Below, piece after piece: positions 12,131 through 24,916 of a stretch of 64,000 bases of DNA; the stretch's first letter is position 1, and the number at the start of each line of letters is the position of its first letter. Origin of the DNA: Cyprinodon diabolis. Its lineage: Eukaryota; Chordata; Actinopteri; Cyprinodontiformes; Cyprinodontidae. Location: NCBI GenBank assembly GCA_030533445.1, contig CM060076.1, forward strand, positions 5,212,501 to 5,276,500, in the 5' to 3' direction. The notes under the pieces are model-generated. The model had not been told where the DNA came from. It saw only the letters and a program-made list of their open reading frames with translations, and made no database searches. Made by a program: the position numbers and the translations under genes.

Positions 12131-14554
12131 TCAAGTTGGTGCACAGTGAAACTGCAAAAGAACATAAACAAGTCCCACAAACAGGAATCCTAACATTTGG
12201 AAAGAAAAGATTCAGTATGGGGGGAAAAGGCTTTTCCTTAAAAAGAAAAGTCCAGTCACATTCAGAATAAAAACTTCTGAAAGTATGAAATTATTACATA
12301 CTTTTTAATAAATGATGTGTTTTTAATTAAGAGTAATTTCACTTGAATGTGCTTTACCAGAGGTATCCATGTTTGTCAAAGAACACTACTGCCACATATC
12401 GGTTGGTGACATCACGGTGCCTATCGGCTGTTTAGCAAATCCAAGTGCTGTATCTGGTGTTTGTCACAACGAGCTATTATCCATGACAGTGATGACCCCG
12501 CGAAGCAAAGAGTAAGGGATTAAGTACCTGATTTTTCATTGGCTAGAAGTTCTATGGCAAATCCTCCCTCTTCAAGTTGGCAATCCAACAACGAACCCGT
12601 CCATGGAGGATCAGGAATCTGAAAGTGAAATAACTATCTTTTTTAGTTTTACCCGATGTATTACAGCATCCAACTGCCAGGCACGTGGGCATTGTCAGTT
12701 TAAGTATAGCACTCGCGAATTTCAATGATGAAGTCTTCTTGAAATCTAAAATATGACGAAAAATGTTGTCTTTATTTTTTTACTGATTAACACTAAATTC
12801 ATTATATCACCGCTAACGTATTAGTTTAAGGTATAAATAATGATCCATTGATTATTCCTTGCTGATCGGACTTTTCCTTTAAGCCCCCCCCCCAATGAAA
12901 CCTACACTGAGGATAAAAGGAAAAATAATGAGGAAGTCAGGATAGGAGGAGGAAGTGGAGAAAGAGGGATAAAGTTGAGGATAAGGAAGCATTTGGTTAA
13001 AATACCATGACAGACGGCGAACGATGGTTGAACAGAGTATGAGTAGGCTGCTGGGTAGTTAAAACCTCATATCAAACTGCCAACTTGTATTATCCTTATC
13101 TATGACTTTACTTATAATCATTGGGGGGGACAAACTGATAAAGGCATCAACCCAAAAAATAACTCTAGTATGATTGGTTGACCACTAAAGGTGACCAGAG
13201 ACAAACTTCATTTTCAGTGTATGGGATTGTGCTGCAGCAGCAATGAAAAATATGAAATGAATGGCTTTACATATCAATACACTGCGTTAATATTTTTTTG
13301 ATTGATGTGCATAGATCATAACTGGTTAACAAGGAAGTATGTTGTGGTTTTGACTGGCTGCATTATTCATAAAATGAAAAATAGCACTTCGGTTTATATT
13401 GTGTAAAAAAGTTGTCATAATCATGACAGATAATCTAAACTACATTAAATATATGGTATACATAATGAGAGAAAAAAAATAAGGATGTTGACGTTAAAAT
13501 GGTGGGATTAATGAGTTAAATCATGGGGAGTGCGTCATAGCTCCTAAACCACGCAAAGTAAACAATGATTTCATCTTTAGAAAGAAACTTTTTTTTTATT
13601 TTATTTTCTTATACTTATTAATAGTTAAGGTAATAACAGTCAAAATTGCACCCACCCACTTTAAACACCCACGCACACTTTGAAGGGCAAATAATGACAC
13701 AACAAGAGGAAACAAGGTAGACTGAATTCATAGAAAGCCAACTCTGTTGTGATAGGTTAGCTGGTGCATCATGACACGATGAATTAAAAAACATTTTAAC
13801 ATCTGCGGTTAGTTATGCAACGCAAGTTCTTAGTGACTATAAGCAATGTCTTCAAAAGCACCTAATGTTTGGATGGAGCAGTGGTAGAGTAAGTCCGTTT
13901 TAGTTTAGTTGATTTTAAATCTATATCTGGAGACTTTTTTTCATGTCCCCACCCCCCACCCCGCTTTCAATTTGCATTTGGTGAGTTAAGGAACACTAAA
14001 TCCCCCCAAAAAACCCTAAACCGTCTATTTATTAAGTTTACTTCCTTTTTTATTCTACTGTAAGGGGGGGACTGTGTTAGAAAGGAAGCATGCTGTGGTT
14101 TCAAGTGGTTGCCTTTAAAGGCAGGTGTTAGAACTGAAAAAATTAATCATTTTGTTAAAGGTCGCTTCTTACGTTATTTAAAAAATGCATCAACACTCCA
14201 TTTATCTCATAAAGATAAAATATGTTAGCTTGGAGTTTATTTTTGCTAGGACTATCAAACAAATAGAGATAATTTTGTTCATGGGTCCCAACAAAAACTA
14301 TTATTTATACATATTTACAGGAGATATATCAGACACAATAAGGAAATCATTCTTACATTAACTTTTTCCATAAAATTAAAGGTAAACTCCACATTAGCTA
14401 GTCACTTTAACCTATATTTATGTTATGTTGTAAGTAGTTAGTCATATTCACTTTTTTTTTTTGTCTCCTTCCTGTGGGCTTTTAGATGTGGGGGAGGAGA
14501 TTAGAAACACCATGAGGCAGTGACATCCCCTTAACCACAAGAGTTATATTCTTT
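12131..14554. other. Non-coding intergenic stretch upstream of gene 2
   Basis: No supported exon. The sequence is AT-rich with scattered short purine tracts (GAGGAAGTCAGG, GGAGGAAGTGG near 12930-12960). A weakly repeated motif (AAGGAAG.ATG.TGTGGTTT) occurs near 13340 and 14080, which may reflect an old local duplication. Nothing else is recognisable. Confidence 0.5.
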
Positions 14555-14555
14555 T

Positions 14556-14564
14556 GTATAAAAG
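14556..14564 (+). promoter_or_regulatory. TATA-like box of gene 2
   Basis: GTATAAAAG lies about 45 bp before the gene 2 start codon (14605). Upstream are CCTTCCTGTGG (an ETS/PU.1-type core on the minus strand, around 14467-14477) and ACCACAA (RUNX-type, about 14534-14540), with ACTTTCACT (IRF-like on the minus strand) near 14570. Together they suggest a blood-cell promoter; this is inference. Confidence 0.4.
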
Positions 14565-15664
14565 AAAACACTTTCACTACCTGATTTATGACAGTGAAGG
14601 AGACATGATGTCTGCACTATGGACTCAAGATTTGATCATCAAGATGGTGATCCTTCAATTTACAGGTGAGCATACTTTCATACACTTTTTACTCTACTAA
14701 GCACAATACAAAGCTGTTTTCATGCAGTCCCTCGTGATTAATTTAGTCCAACAGTCTGATTTGTGATACATAGCTCTAACCTGTTGTAATGAGTTGATCT
14801 TAAAACTCAAAGTTAAGACAGAAGTTGGTAATCTGTCAAAAATGTATTATCTTTCTATAGAAAATGATCATTATTATGACATTTTTCCTTTTTAACTGTA
14901 GCAGGAGCAGAACCGGGACAAAGACCTACATTCATCGAGGGTAAACTAGGTGAGAAAGTGACTTTGCTTTGTGGGATTGTTCAGTGGAGACCACTTAACT
15001 GGACTGGAGTTACATGGTCATTCCAGCATCCAAAGGAGCAAGAAGTGAAGCTGTTTGAAAAAGGACATTTGACAAAAGAAGATAAAGGGAAACTCTGTGC
15101 GTTGATAAAAAATTTGTTCTCTGGTTTTAAAGAGAGTCACAGCCAAAGATGAAGGAATCTATAAGTGCAAAATGAATATGTCCAGAAATCAAACATGTGA
15201 TTCATCTATCACGTAATACTGATGAGTACTTCACTGATATGACTGATTTTATCCTAAATAAAAAACTAAATAAAAATACATTTTATGACAAATGTGATGA
15301 CTCATATGAAGTGCTGGTGATGGATACTAAAAAGAGCAGTGGGCTCAGGTGGGATGACCAGAAAGGCTATTTAGAATTCATCTCAAATTATTATAAAAAT
15401 GAAATATCACAGATTTTTACCATGCCAATACAGTGTAAATGTATTTTTTCACTTTATCTTTTATCTTTATATTTTCATACTATAATTTCAGGTCATAATG
15501 CAACAACACGATCAAACACAACGAAACAGACATCAATCAAGTCAACCACATCAACAATAAGTGAATTAACATTAGCAATGAGAGATAGATGGACAACCTC
15601 TTTCAACACAACTCCGATTATTTACAAAATTCCCCCAACCCAACAGGGTGAGTAGTATTTGAGA

Positions 15665-15995
15665 GTATTTGTCTAAAATGTTAACTTTGCGGGAGGACAG
15701 TCGGTCAGTACGTTTTTCAAATCAGCTGGTTTTAGAAGTCCCAAGGTCAAGATGTAAATGGTTGATCAGGCTTTTTGCTGCCCCGAGAATCTGGAAAAAG
15801 TTACCCCCGGATATCTGTTCAGGCTGGCTTTTAATATGTAACAGTGGTGTGACAATTAAATTTTTTGTTTCTTTGTATCCTTTTTGATTTTACTGTTTTC
15901 TATGTTCACTCTTACTGTTATACGTTGTGGTTCTACTCATTTTGTTAAGCACTTTGGATGCTTGCTGACTGTTGTAAAGTGCTATCACAGTCCCT
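15665..15995 (+). mobile_element. LINE 3'-end fragment
   Basis: The reading APRIWKKLPPDIC, preceded by a basic RSRCKWLIR segment, matches the usual C-terminus of L2/CR1-type reverse-transcriptase ORFs. It is followed by an AT-rich tail ending in a GTGCTAT motif. It lies 17 bp after the first stalk exon of gene 2 and is truncated. Confidence 0.6.
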
Positions 15996-16189
15996 CAAAG
16001 AGGAAAGATCACAGTTTTATTCTGATGCCATCAGAAACAACCCAGGATATTCCAAGCAGCTTTTTTTCCACTATATACTGTATCTTCACATTAAAAACTG
16101 CACTTGTTCACTCTGTTCTCTCTGGTCCTCCTACCCAAAGTGTTCCCCCAACTCATACCGTCTCCAGTCCCCTAAACTAGTTTCCTGAG

Positions 16190-17785
16190 ATTTCATTGAT
16201 AGATGTAAAGAACATCATCAGGAAGATGAAATTCTCCACCTGTCCCATGGACCCTCTCGCAACAGCCCTGGTAAAATCCCATATCACTGCCCTAAGCCCC
16301 CTGATTTGCTTTTATAAATAACTCTCTTCAATCCGGTCATGTTCACCTGTCTTAACAAAAGCCATTATCACACCATTGCTTAAAAACCCACTCTGGATTC
16401 AGAAGTCCCATCTTACACAAATCTCCCTTTCATATCAAAAGTACTTGAGAAAGCAGTTGCCAATCACCTTCAGGACCACCTCAAACATAATAACCTCTTT
16501 ATAAAAATCCTAGTCAGGTTTCCACTCTGCCCAATGCACAGAGACAGCCCTAGTCAGAGTCAAAAACAACCTCCTCATATCATCTGATGCTCGGTCTTCA
16601 TCCCTCCTCATCCTCCTTGACCTTTCTGCTGCATTTGATAATGTTGACCATGGGATATCTCCCCAGGCCACTCCAAATTAAGTCCACACACAGTTAGGTG
16701 TGGTGTCCACCAGGGGTCAGCGCTTGGCCCCATCCTCTTCATCCTTTACCTTACCCTCCTTGGCCAAATCATCAGCATAAAACAATATTTCATTCCACTG
16801 CTACGCTGATGACATACAGCTCTGTGTCAATGTCACAGCTGACACCCCACCCTCACAGCCATCCCTATCAAAACTCACCACCTGTCTGGAGGACATAAAA
16901 GAATGGATGGAGCAAAACTTTCTTCAACTCAATAGCTCCAAACCCAAAGCGATCCTGATTGGAACTCCTCATTAAACCAACTTATTATCCATTACCAGCA
17001 TCTCATTTTCTGGTACTAACATCCCGCTCTCATCAACAGTTAGTAATCTTGATGTAAAAATTGACTCCAAACTTACTTTTGAAGCCCATATAAATCACCT
17101 ATGTAGCACCTCTTTCTACTAGCTCCATAACATCTCTAAACTCCGTCCCTTTATCTCCTTCCTAAATGCCAAAAAGCTGGTTCATGCCTTTGTCTCCTCC
17201 AAACTGGACTATTGCAATGCACTTCTCATTGGGATCCCTAGAAAGAGTCTGCAGAGGCTTCAGTATATTCAAAACTCTGTAGCTAGGATCCTGATGAGAG
17301 TGCGGAAACATGAGCAAATTACCCCCATTCTCTGTTCATTACAATGGTTTCCCATCTCCACCAGAATTGAGTACAAGGTTTCCCTCCTCACACATCAATG
17401 CATCCATGGACATGGACATGCACCCCCCACACTTCAAAGAACTTATCAACCCACAGAACACAACCCACTCCCTTCGCTCCACCCATTCAGACCTCGTCCA
17501 CATTCTCAGAACCAGACTCATGACAATGGGAGACAGGGTATTTTGTGCTGCTGCCCAACATCTGTGGAATGCCCTCCCTGACATATTGGGAGCACCTCAA
17601 CCCACTGAGTGTTTTAAAAAAAGGCCTTAAAACATTTCTTCTTAGCAAAGCTTTTGGTCCCCTTTAGATGTTTTTCTCTCTTCTAAAAATAGGTTTTTCA
17701 TGCTTTTCTCTATTTTACCTGTAGTACTTTGAGATATTCTGATGGAAAGTGCTGTATAAATTAAATGTATTATTATTATTATTAA
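16190..17785 (+). mobile_element. Degenerate L2-like LINE (reverse transcriptase)
   Basis: Conceptual plus-strand reading shows [13 protein letters not shown] (about 16612-16651) and, further on, CYADDIQLCV (about 16799-16830), the catalytic YADD box of reverse transcriptase, with frameshifts and stops between. The 3' end has the L2-style AAAGTGCTGTATAAAT followed by (TTA)n at about 17768-17784. It is dead and lies within the transposon block between the stalk exons of gene 2. Confidence 0.85.
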
Positions 17786-18022
17786 CTTTAACCTGACTGT
17801 TCTGTTTCGGTTTAATTCTGTGGAGTTTCTGGTTTCCAATCAGCCACTATGAGCATTTCCCAACGAGAGGTGTTTTCTCCATGTCACCTCTTGTAAACAG
17901 AGGAGCATGGGGTGCAACGAAGGGAAAGTTCTGATACCTCTGCTTGCTGTCATTGCAAATATAGAAAAATAGTCTGAAAGATTCAAAACAGAAGAAGAAG
18001 ACAGACTTGAAATGCAAGAATG

Positions 18023-18673
18023 TGTCACGCTGATGGTTTGGTTTTTTCCTTTGCTCGTTGCTCTAACTGGTTCTGTGGCTGATTAACGCAGATCATTTAC
18101 ACCTGGTTCCTCTGATATTTATGTTGTGTGCTTGCCTCCCATCAGAGCCAGGTTATTTGAGTGTTTTGATGAGATGAACTCTAGCATTCTTTTTTCTGTT
18201 CTGTTTTCCTGATTGTGACCTGTTTCTGCTCTGTGGATCCAGAGTTTTTTTGTCAGTTCTGTTTTGGATTTATTCATGGATTCTTCCTGCTTCTGAACCT
18301 GGACCTGTCTTCTGACTCCGGCTTTGGATATCCCCTTATGGACACTGTTGCTGCTTGGCGTCGGCTGGCGCCTGCTCCGCTCGCTCTCAAGGAACTCTGG
18401 GGGCGACGCCCGCCGCAAGCTGTGGTCTAACCATCCGTCTGGATTCAGCTGTGTTCTCCGTGAACGTACTGAACTTTGAATCCGGTCAGTGACTTTGCTC
18501 CAAGCCGTGATCAGTCCGACATACAGTCACTGACCTGTATTCTCCTATCTCTGCAGGGATGTGCCCCGCAGCTGACGAGCAGCCCCGTTCCTGTTTGTTT
18601 TAATAAACTCTTTGAACTTTCCCACTGCCTGTCTTGCCTCGAATTCTGGGTCCAACATTCTGAGATCATTACA
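18023..18673 (+). mobile_element. Solo LTR with 5-bp target duplication
   Basis: The unit starts TGTCACGC and ends ATCATTACA (TG...CA), carries AATAAAC near its end, and is bounded by GAATG at 18018-18022 and 18674-18678. This is the signature of a solo LTR left by recombination between the two LTRs of a retrotransposon. The AATAAA near the 3' end fits an R region. Confidence 0.8.
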
Positions 18674-18678
18674 GAATG

Positions 18679-21490
18679 ACCAAAGACGGAACAAAGCTCA
18701 TGGATCAGCCTACTTGAGGTGGAGAACTTTGAACAACCACTTCGGACTGAATTTAGACTCAAACTGGCTGTAGTCCACTAATATATGTTAATCACTTTTA
18801 GTATGAGGTGTGAATTTTATCACCTTCATGCGCTTTGGGAACGTTTCTCAATGGAAGAAGGTTAGGGGTGAGGCGTTCAGTTCAAATGAAACTACTCTTC
18901 CACATTGTTCAAAACTGTGCAGAATCAAGTAGAGTGCCTTTAAGTAATCGTGCTAATGTTTTTACCTGTGTAATGTTTTCACACCTTGGCAAGCCCGATT
19001 GATAATGTGTAACACACAGGTTTAGTTCTACACACTTTAATCTGGGACTTCTCTCATCAAACTGGGTGAAGTGATGACTGCCAATTTTTGAGAGGCGGGC
19101 CACAAGAAACCACAACAACTTGCACTTCTGCTATTCCTCTTTAAAGGTGGGCGCGTTTGCTCTTGGGATCCCTTTGGACGTCTGGGGCTTCGGTCCCCCG
19201 GCACTCGCCTCGGCCCACTGGAGGGGTTGCATCTCTGGCTCCTCACAACCACTATTGAGCATTTTTCTTTTGGATAAACTTTACGTGCACTCTCACAAAC
19301 AAATACAGGTGCTTGGCTCCAGGTACTAATACTACTACTTATACTTCAGCGATAGTATCAAGGTGTTACTTTGTGGTATTTCTTACACTATATCCGTTGG
19401 TTGTGCTGTTCTTTTTACATCTCTTTGCAGTTGATGAAGCGGACTGAAGATGTTTTACCGTTATCTCTGTTTTTCCTCGTTTCATCTTTTCTCCTTTTTT
19501 TCTGTTTTTCCTTTCCTGTTCTACTTACATTGCAGTGTCCATAAAATCTGTAATACTCCCTGCATGGATTATAATAAAGCTATTTATATGCAAAAATCAA
19601 GCGGAACACTATGGCGATAGCCGACTGCTCCACTTGTGAAAGAAAAATCTGTTAGGCTCTCTTCTTTTCATCAAGACAATTATTCTTATTGCCACATGGA
19701 CAGACAGGACACTGTAAAAAAAAAAAAAAAAAGGTGAAGTAAAAAAAAACAGATATGGTAGCAGCAGCTACGCATTTATCTTCCTGCACTGTTGTGTGTA
19801 TTTTGGTTCTGTGGGCTCAGCAGCTCTATGTCCCGCATTAAACCATAATACTTCAATGTTATTGGCTGACCTCTTGTCGGTCGGACCGTACATTTAAGTT
19901 AGCGTGGTTAAAGACGTATTGTCATTTGTTGATAAACTGCAAATAGTGTGAGAATTTAGCTAGCAGCAGACAAGATTAATGTTTTCACTTGTTCATAACA
20001 GTGAATCATAACCTCAAGGGCATCTTTATTTAAATGTTGTCTTTGATTTGTTATGGATTTAAAGTGATAAACCACTGTTGCTATGAGCACTATCTTTTAG
20101 AGGGTGTGAATAAAAATAGCAGAACTACAACTTCTTCTGGTACTTCTTTTTTTATTTTCATTTAGATTAGCAATGGAAACTGACACCTTTTTCATCACTG
20201 AAAGTCCCCTTGCCTTACTTGAACTCATCTCTTAAAATAGGTGTTTGATTTTCATATATTTTTCTAAAGTTTAAAAGTATTAAGTGTAAAAGAAATTGAT
20301 TTTGAAAGTAAATGAAACACTATGTTAGGACTCCTTAGCCGTTATGATATGTCAATATGTTCAAGAAGCAACATAAGTAAGAACATGGAGTGAAGTCATG
20401 TTGAGGAAGTAACACCCTCCAACCCTCACTGAGGTCATATGCATTTGTTTTTTAAGAAGAAGCCATTTTCAACAGAGTCATTTGTGACCATGAGAAGCGA
20501 AGAGGCAGGTTTAGCAAAATGGCTGAATTAGTTTAGATCTAACTGCGTGATTACTCTTCAGGTAAATTTGCCATTTATCAACTATGAATATAAATTCTTT
20601 GATTATTATTAATGTTACTGTTTTAGTATTTTTTGTCTAAGTAAAATGAGACCGTTATCTGGTCTGTAGCCTGGTGGCTCTAGCTGACTCTGAAAAGAAA
20701 CAACTCATTTGGTATTTTCCTTTATATGATATACAGAAAATGAAGGTTTGTTAGATTTAACTTTGACATTTACCATTTTAAAAGCGCATTTCTGGATATA
20801 AATGTAATCCTCTGGTGAAAGATTCGGTAAAAGAAACAACTCAGTTTCCTAGAGTGCGATAGATAAGATTGACTTTGTAGCCCTACTCAAAAAACACCAT
20901 ATGTTACAAGGAACTATTTAAGATTAATGAGGAAGTAGATCAAACAGATTGTTGGTCTGTCCATCCATTTATCTTACTGTGTCCCGTATTCTGGGGTTCC
21001 CTCTAGGGCTTGGTATCAAAAGGAAAATGTCAAGAATGGATTCTGTTTCAATGCTCAAGATATATAATTGATACAGAATTGTATAGAAAACATTTACATC
21101 TGGTGCATTCTCATTTTGTTTTGTTGGTAATAAAACAGCTTTTATGTGAATGAATGACTGTGTAGGTATGCAACATACTAATACTAGTATGATATTATCA
21201 TTCATCTGCAAATTGATAAAATAATGATGGGGGCTGCCCAGCGCTGTAGTGGGTAGCACTGAAGATTCTTTCTGTCCCAATATGCATCTGTCCCAATATG
21301 CATCATGTGTGACTCCAAAAACTGACTGTTTCCCTGTGTGATTAACAGATTTTATTTTGTATTTTCCTCCAAAGTGGATGTGTTTTCCTTTTAACCGCAT
21401 CTCTCCTCCTGTCAGATCAATGCAATTGCCAATAAACTGCTGCGTAGTCTGAATATAACGGACATGGCGTCTATCTCAGTCAGACCTAAG
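18679..21490. other. Intronic remnant of gene 2, no gene seen
   Basis: AT-rich sequence without a supported exon. It includes poly-A tracts near 19716-19750 and a short piece at 21229-21262 (GGGTAGCACTG) resembling the tRNA-like teleost repeat seen at 62636-63030. Two GAGGAAGTA motifs (about 20404 and 20930) resemble the ETS motif at the promoters of genes 3 and 4, but no leader exon follows them. Confidence 0.4.
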
Positions 21491-21499
21491 CAGTCCAAC

Positions 21500-22605
21500 A
21501 GGGAACAATGCTACATCCAAGCAGGAGAGAGGCTTACATGGGGTTTTTCACAACTCTGTTTTCTCTGCTCAGCCTTGGGATGATCCCTTGTGGTTGGTCA
21601 TGGCTTTCCTGGGGTTTCTGGATATTTTTGGGATCTCTTGTCATCCTATGGCTTTGATTTCTTGTCCGTGTGCTGGAATGTGGAATGTCTTTTACTGGTA
21701 CTGCGGTCTGGGACATTTGAGGGTTTGGCTCAATCCTCGCAGGGAAGGCGGCTGGTTGGGGTGGGGGGAGTATGTATGGCAGGTGGGATACAACCACTGT
21801 GTCTGGATGCACCTCAGGAGGCCTGTGCCTGGAGTCGGGTGAGGAGAGGCTGCCTGGTGTCTGGTACCTGGGCTAGAATGACTGGCACCTTGTACTTGGC
21901 CTAGGAGGATTGACAGCCTGGGTTTTGACTGCCGCCATGGCTATAAGAATACATAATGGATGTGGGGGAATGGCATGGCTGTGACTGACTGGGGGAGGTG
22001 TGGGCTCCTTGGAGGGTTGGCCACCTGCTCGGGCATATGTGGGTGCAGATCTGCGATTTATGGGGTGATGTCGTGGAGGGATTATGGCCGCCATCGTTTG
22101 GGAAATGTCTCCCGGGGAGTGTTGGGGTGGTGTTTGAGGCTAGACCTGGGCTACAATGCTGTTCCTCTCCCTTTGGTGGGGCCTGATCCCAGATCCTTTT
22201 TTTCTTTTTTTTTTCTTTGGAGCTCAAGCTATCAGCATACTTCCCATACTGGGGGGTCTGGGGATCTCTTCCTGGGTCTGAGGCCAAATTCCCTTAAGGG
22301 GGACAGTGTATTTATGAGGAATGTGATGACATGTTTAGTGTCTTCCCCGTCTGCATCTCGTTTGATGCAGATATATATCTCCGTAGGGGTGTAAGGGTGG
22401 GATTATATGAATATGACTCAATGAAAGTGACTTTGTCTTTTCCTGCTCAATGGGTTGATTGTTTGTCTCCCCTACTAGAACATCATAGGCCCCAAGTATG
22501 TGCAGGGCTAGCATAAGAAGGGTCCACCCCCTTGTTTCGCTCCCTGCAGATGACAGGTGCCTGTTGTTGCTGGTGTGCTGATGGTTCTCTAGGTACAGGA
22601 TTGTG
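21500..22605. repeat. Unclassified Trp/Gly-rich-reading repeat, upstream arm
   Basis: This stretch has short ORFs with tryptophan- and glycine-rich translation on both strands but no recognisable domain. Its compositional style (CTGGG, TTGGGG, GGATCT runs) recurs at 25805-26690 beyond the LTR-like element, suggesting one older repeat split by that insertion. Family unknown to me. Confidence 0.35.
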
Positions 22606-23404
22606 TATTGTCATGGTTCTTCCCATTTGTTGTAACTCTGAGTTTCCAGTTTTCTGTTATCAGTTGTTCTGTTTTGTTCTTTGATTTATTTTCCGTTATA
22701 TTCAAATATTCTTTAGTTTCTCTCTGTTGCCCTGTTGTGCTTCTTTTCTTTCCCCTTAGATTCCTTCTTGCCAGTTCCACCCACACCTGCTCCTTATTCA
22801 GCTATTTAGTTAATCCTTTGTTCTGTTCTCCTTAAATACTCAACCTCTGCAGTCACTCAGTGCTGGTTCCGTTGCTGAAGTTGTCTTCTCAGCTCATCTC
22901 TCCCTGGCTCCTCATGCTCGTTTTTTCCCCTGATGTCTCCATGGTTTTTAGTTTAACATTTTAAGTTGGATTTCTGGATTGCTGCCCCTGTTAACTGTGT
23001 TCTTCAATTAAATCTGTTAGAACTCATCTCTGCTTCACTCATCTCTGAATCTTGTCAGGAAGCATGACAATCTTTCTGAAGAACTGTCGGATCACTCTGG
23101 ATAAGATGGACACTCTCAGCCCACCTTGGAGATGGCTATGCGCTGCTGCCGATCTTAAAATTATTTTAACCCCCCAAACTAGTCTCCTGTCATCCCAAGG
23201 GTTTCTGGACATTTTAGAAGAGGTGGAGTGGAACCACAAGGTGGCTTTTGCTCAGCTTTTTAATAAACCTCCTACACCTCGACCACAATCACGTGCAGCG
23301 GCTGCCTGCTCAACCTCTCCATCAGTTCCTTCCACTTCTCCCTTAGCCTCTACAGTTTCTCCCCTGCCATATGCTTCCTGCAAGCGTAAGCGCCGCTGGG
23401 GTAA

Positions 23405-24840
23405 GAAGACCACTCCCCCTCCAGCGGGTCAGCCTGATGCCTCCACTCCCTCTCTGGCGGGTCAACCTTACGCCTCCACTCCCCATCGGGCGGATCAGCC
23501 TTACAGCTCCACTCCCTCTCCGGCGGGTCAGCCTGACACCACCATTCCCATGGGTCATGCAGCTGCTATCATTAAAAAGAAACTCCTAAACAGGTCAGTC
23601 ATCTCAGTCGGCACCTCCATGACCAGCAGCTAGCTTCACCGGTTTGAAGGCTCAGACCAGTAGCCATTATTACACCCCCTGCAGTCAGAGCTCACCATCT
23701 TGAGGAGTCTCAATTATGGGGCTTCTTTTATGGGGAGAGGGAAGATCTTTACCCTTTCCTGCCACCTCCATCAGCTTCTAGCCAGCCAGATCCCCTAGCG
23801 TCAGAGCCCTTTAGCGGGCCAGATCCCCTAGTTCAAGAGCCCTTTAGCGGGCCAGACCCTTTAGTGTCAGAGCCCTTTAGCGGGTCAGATCCCCTAACGT
23901 CAGAGCCCATTAGCGGACCAGTTTCCCTAGCGCCAGAGCCCATTAGCGGGCCAGTTTCCCTTGCGCCAAAGCCCATTAGCAGGCCAGTTTCCCTAGCTCC
24001 GGAGACCATTAGTGGGCCAATTCCCCTAATGCCACAACCCCCTAGCATGCCAGTGCCTGAACTAGAACCTATTAGAATCCCCACTCCTCAGGCAGATTCA
24101 CTAGGCTGTCAGGCAGATTCACTAGGCTGTCAGGCAGATTTACTTAGCTGTCATCCAGATTAATTCAGGACCCATCCTTAGACAGACCCTCCTCCTCAGA
24201 CTGAACCTCTTTGCCAGCAAGCTCTGTGCTGTCCAGAGACCCCTGAGCCTGCTCTGTGCCGTCCCGAGACCGCTGAGCACACTAATGAAATAGTCTCAGA
24301 TTTCAGCTTGGTGAGAGTTCAGCTCCACGGCCCCTCAGCGAGCACCCCAAGCCTCCAAGGCCCCTCAGCGCATGCCCCAAGCCTCCAAGGCCCCTCAGCA
24401 GGTGCTCCAAGCCACCAAGGCCCCTCTGCGGGCACTCCTCGCCCCCCCCCGAGGTTGTTCCAGTGCTGCAGTCGGCAGCCCCCTCTGAGGTTGTTCCAGT
24501 GCCGCAGTTGGGGGTCCCCAAGGTTCCAGTTGCACCAGAGACGGCGTCCACCAAGGCTGCTGCTGCACCAGAGACGGCGTCCCCCAAGGCTGCTGCTGCA
24601 CCAGAGATGGCATCCCTGAAAGCTGCTGCTGCACCAGAGACGGCGTCGTCGGCCTCCTCCAGAGGCCCTCCTTCGTCGCCGGCCCCACGGCCGCCCTCCA
24701 GACACTCTGCCTCGCCGCTGGCCCCACCGCCGCCCTCCAGAGACTCTGCCTCGCCGGCAGCCCCAAGGCCACCCTCCAGAGACTTTTCCTTGCCGCCGGC
24801 CTCACGGCCAGCCTCCAGAGACTCTTCCTCGCCTCCGGCC
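23405..24840 (+). repeat. Coding-type minisatellite blocks (33-nt, 30-nt and 39-nt periods)
   Basis: Successive blocks repeat with codon-multiple periods: 33 nt around 23410-23555 (AGCGGGTCAGCCT core), 33 nt around 23800-24060 (GAGCCC.TTAGCGGGCCAG core), about 30 nt at 24320-24440 (GGCCCCTCAGCG core), 33 nt at 24530-24650 (CACCAGAGACGGCGTC core) and 39 nt at 24664-24840 (CCTCCAGAGACTCT core). All lie inside the retroelement's gag-like region. Confidence 0.7.
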
Positions 24841-24889
24841 ATGGCCGAACTCCAGAGACTTTTGGTTTCCCTCACCAACCTTTGGATAG

Positions 24890-24916
24890 TTTTTTTTTTT
24901 TTTTTTTTTTTTTTTT
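24890..24916 (+). repeat. Poly-T tract
   Basis: An uninterrupted run of about 27 T. It closes the GC-rich gag-like block and may be an old reverse-orientation poly-A insertion point. Confidence 0.8.

Noticed and set aside
20404..20940. GAGGAAGTA motifs as promoters of an extra receptor gene
   Set aside because: No leader exon with a hydrophobic peptide and phase-1 donor follows within several hundred bases.
23405..24840. Regularly spaced repeats, CRISPR-like at first glance
   Set aside because: Units are contiguous, degenerate and coding-type, without unique spacers; the genome is eukaryotic.
24303..24878. 191-codon minus-strand ORF, Gly/Glu-rich
   Set aside because: It is the antisense of a GC-rich minisatellite block whose periods are multiples of three, so all frames tend to stay open.
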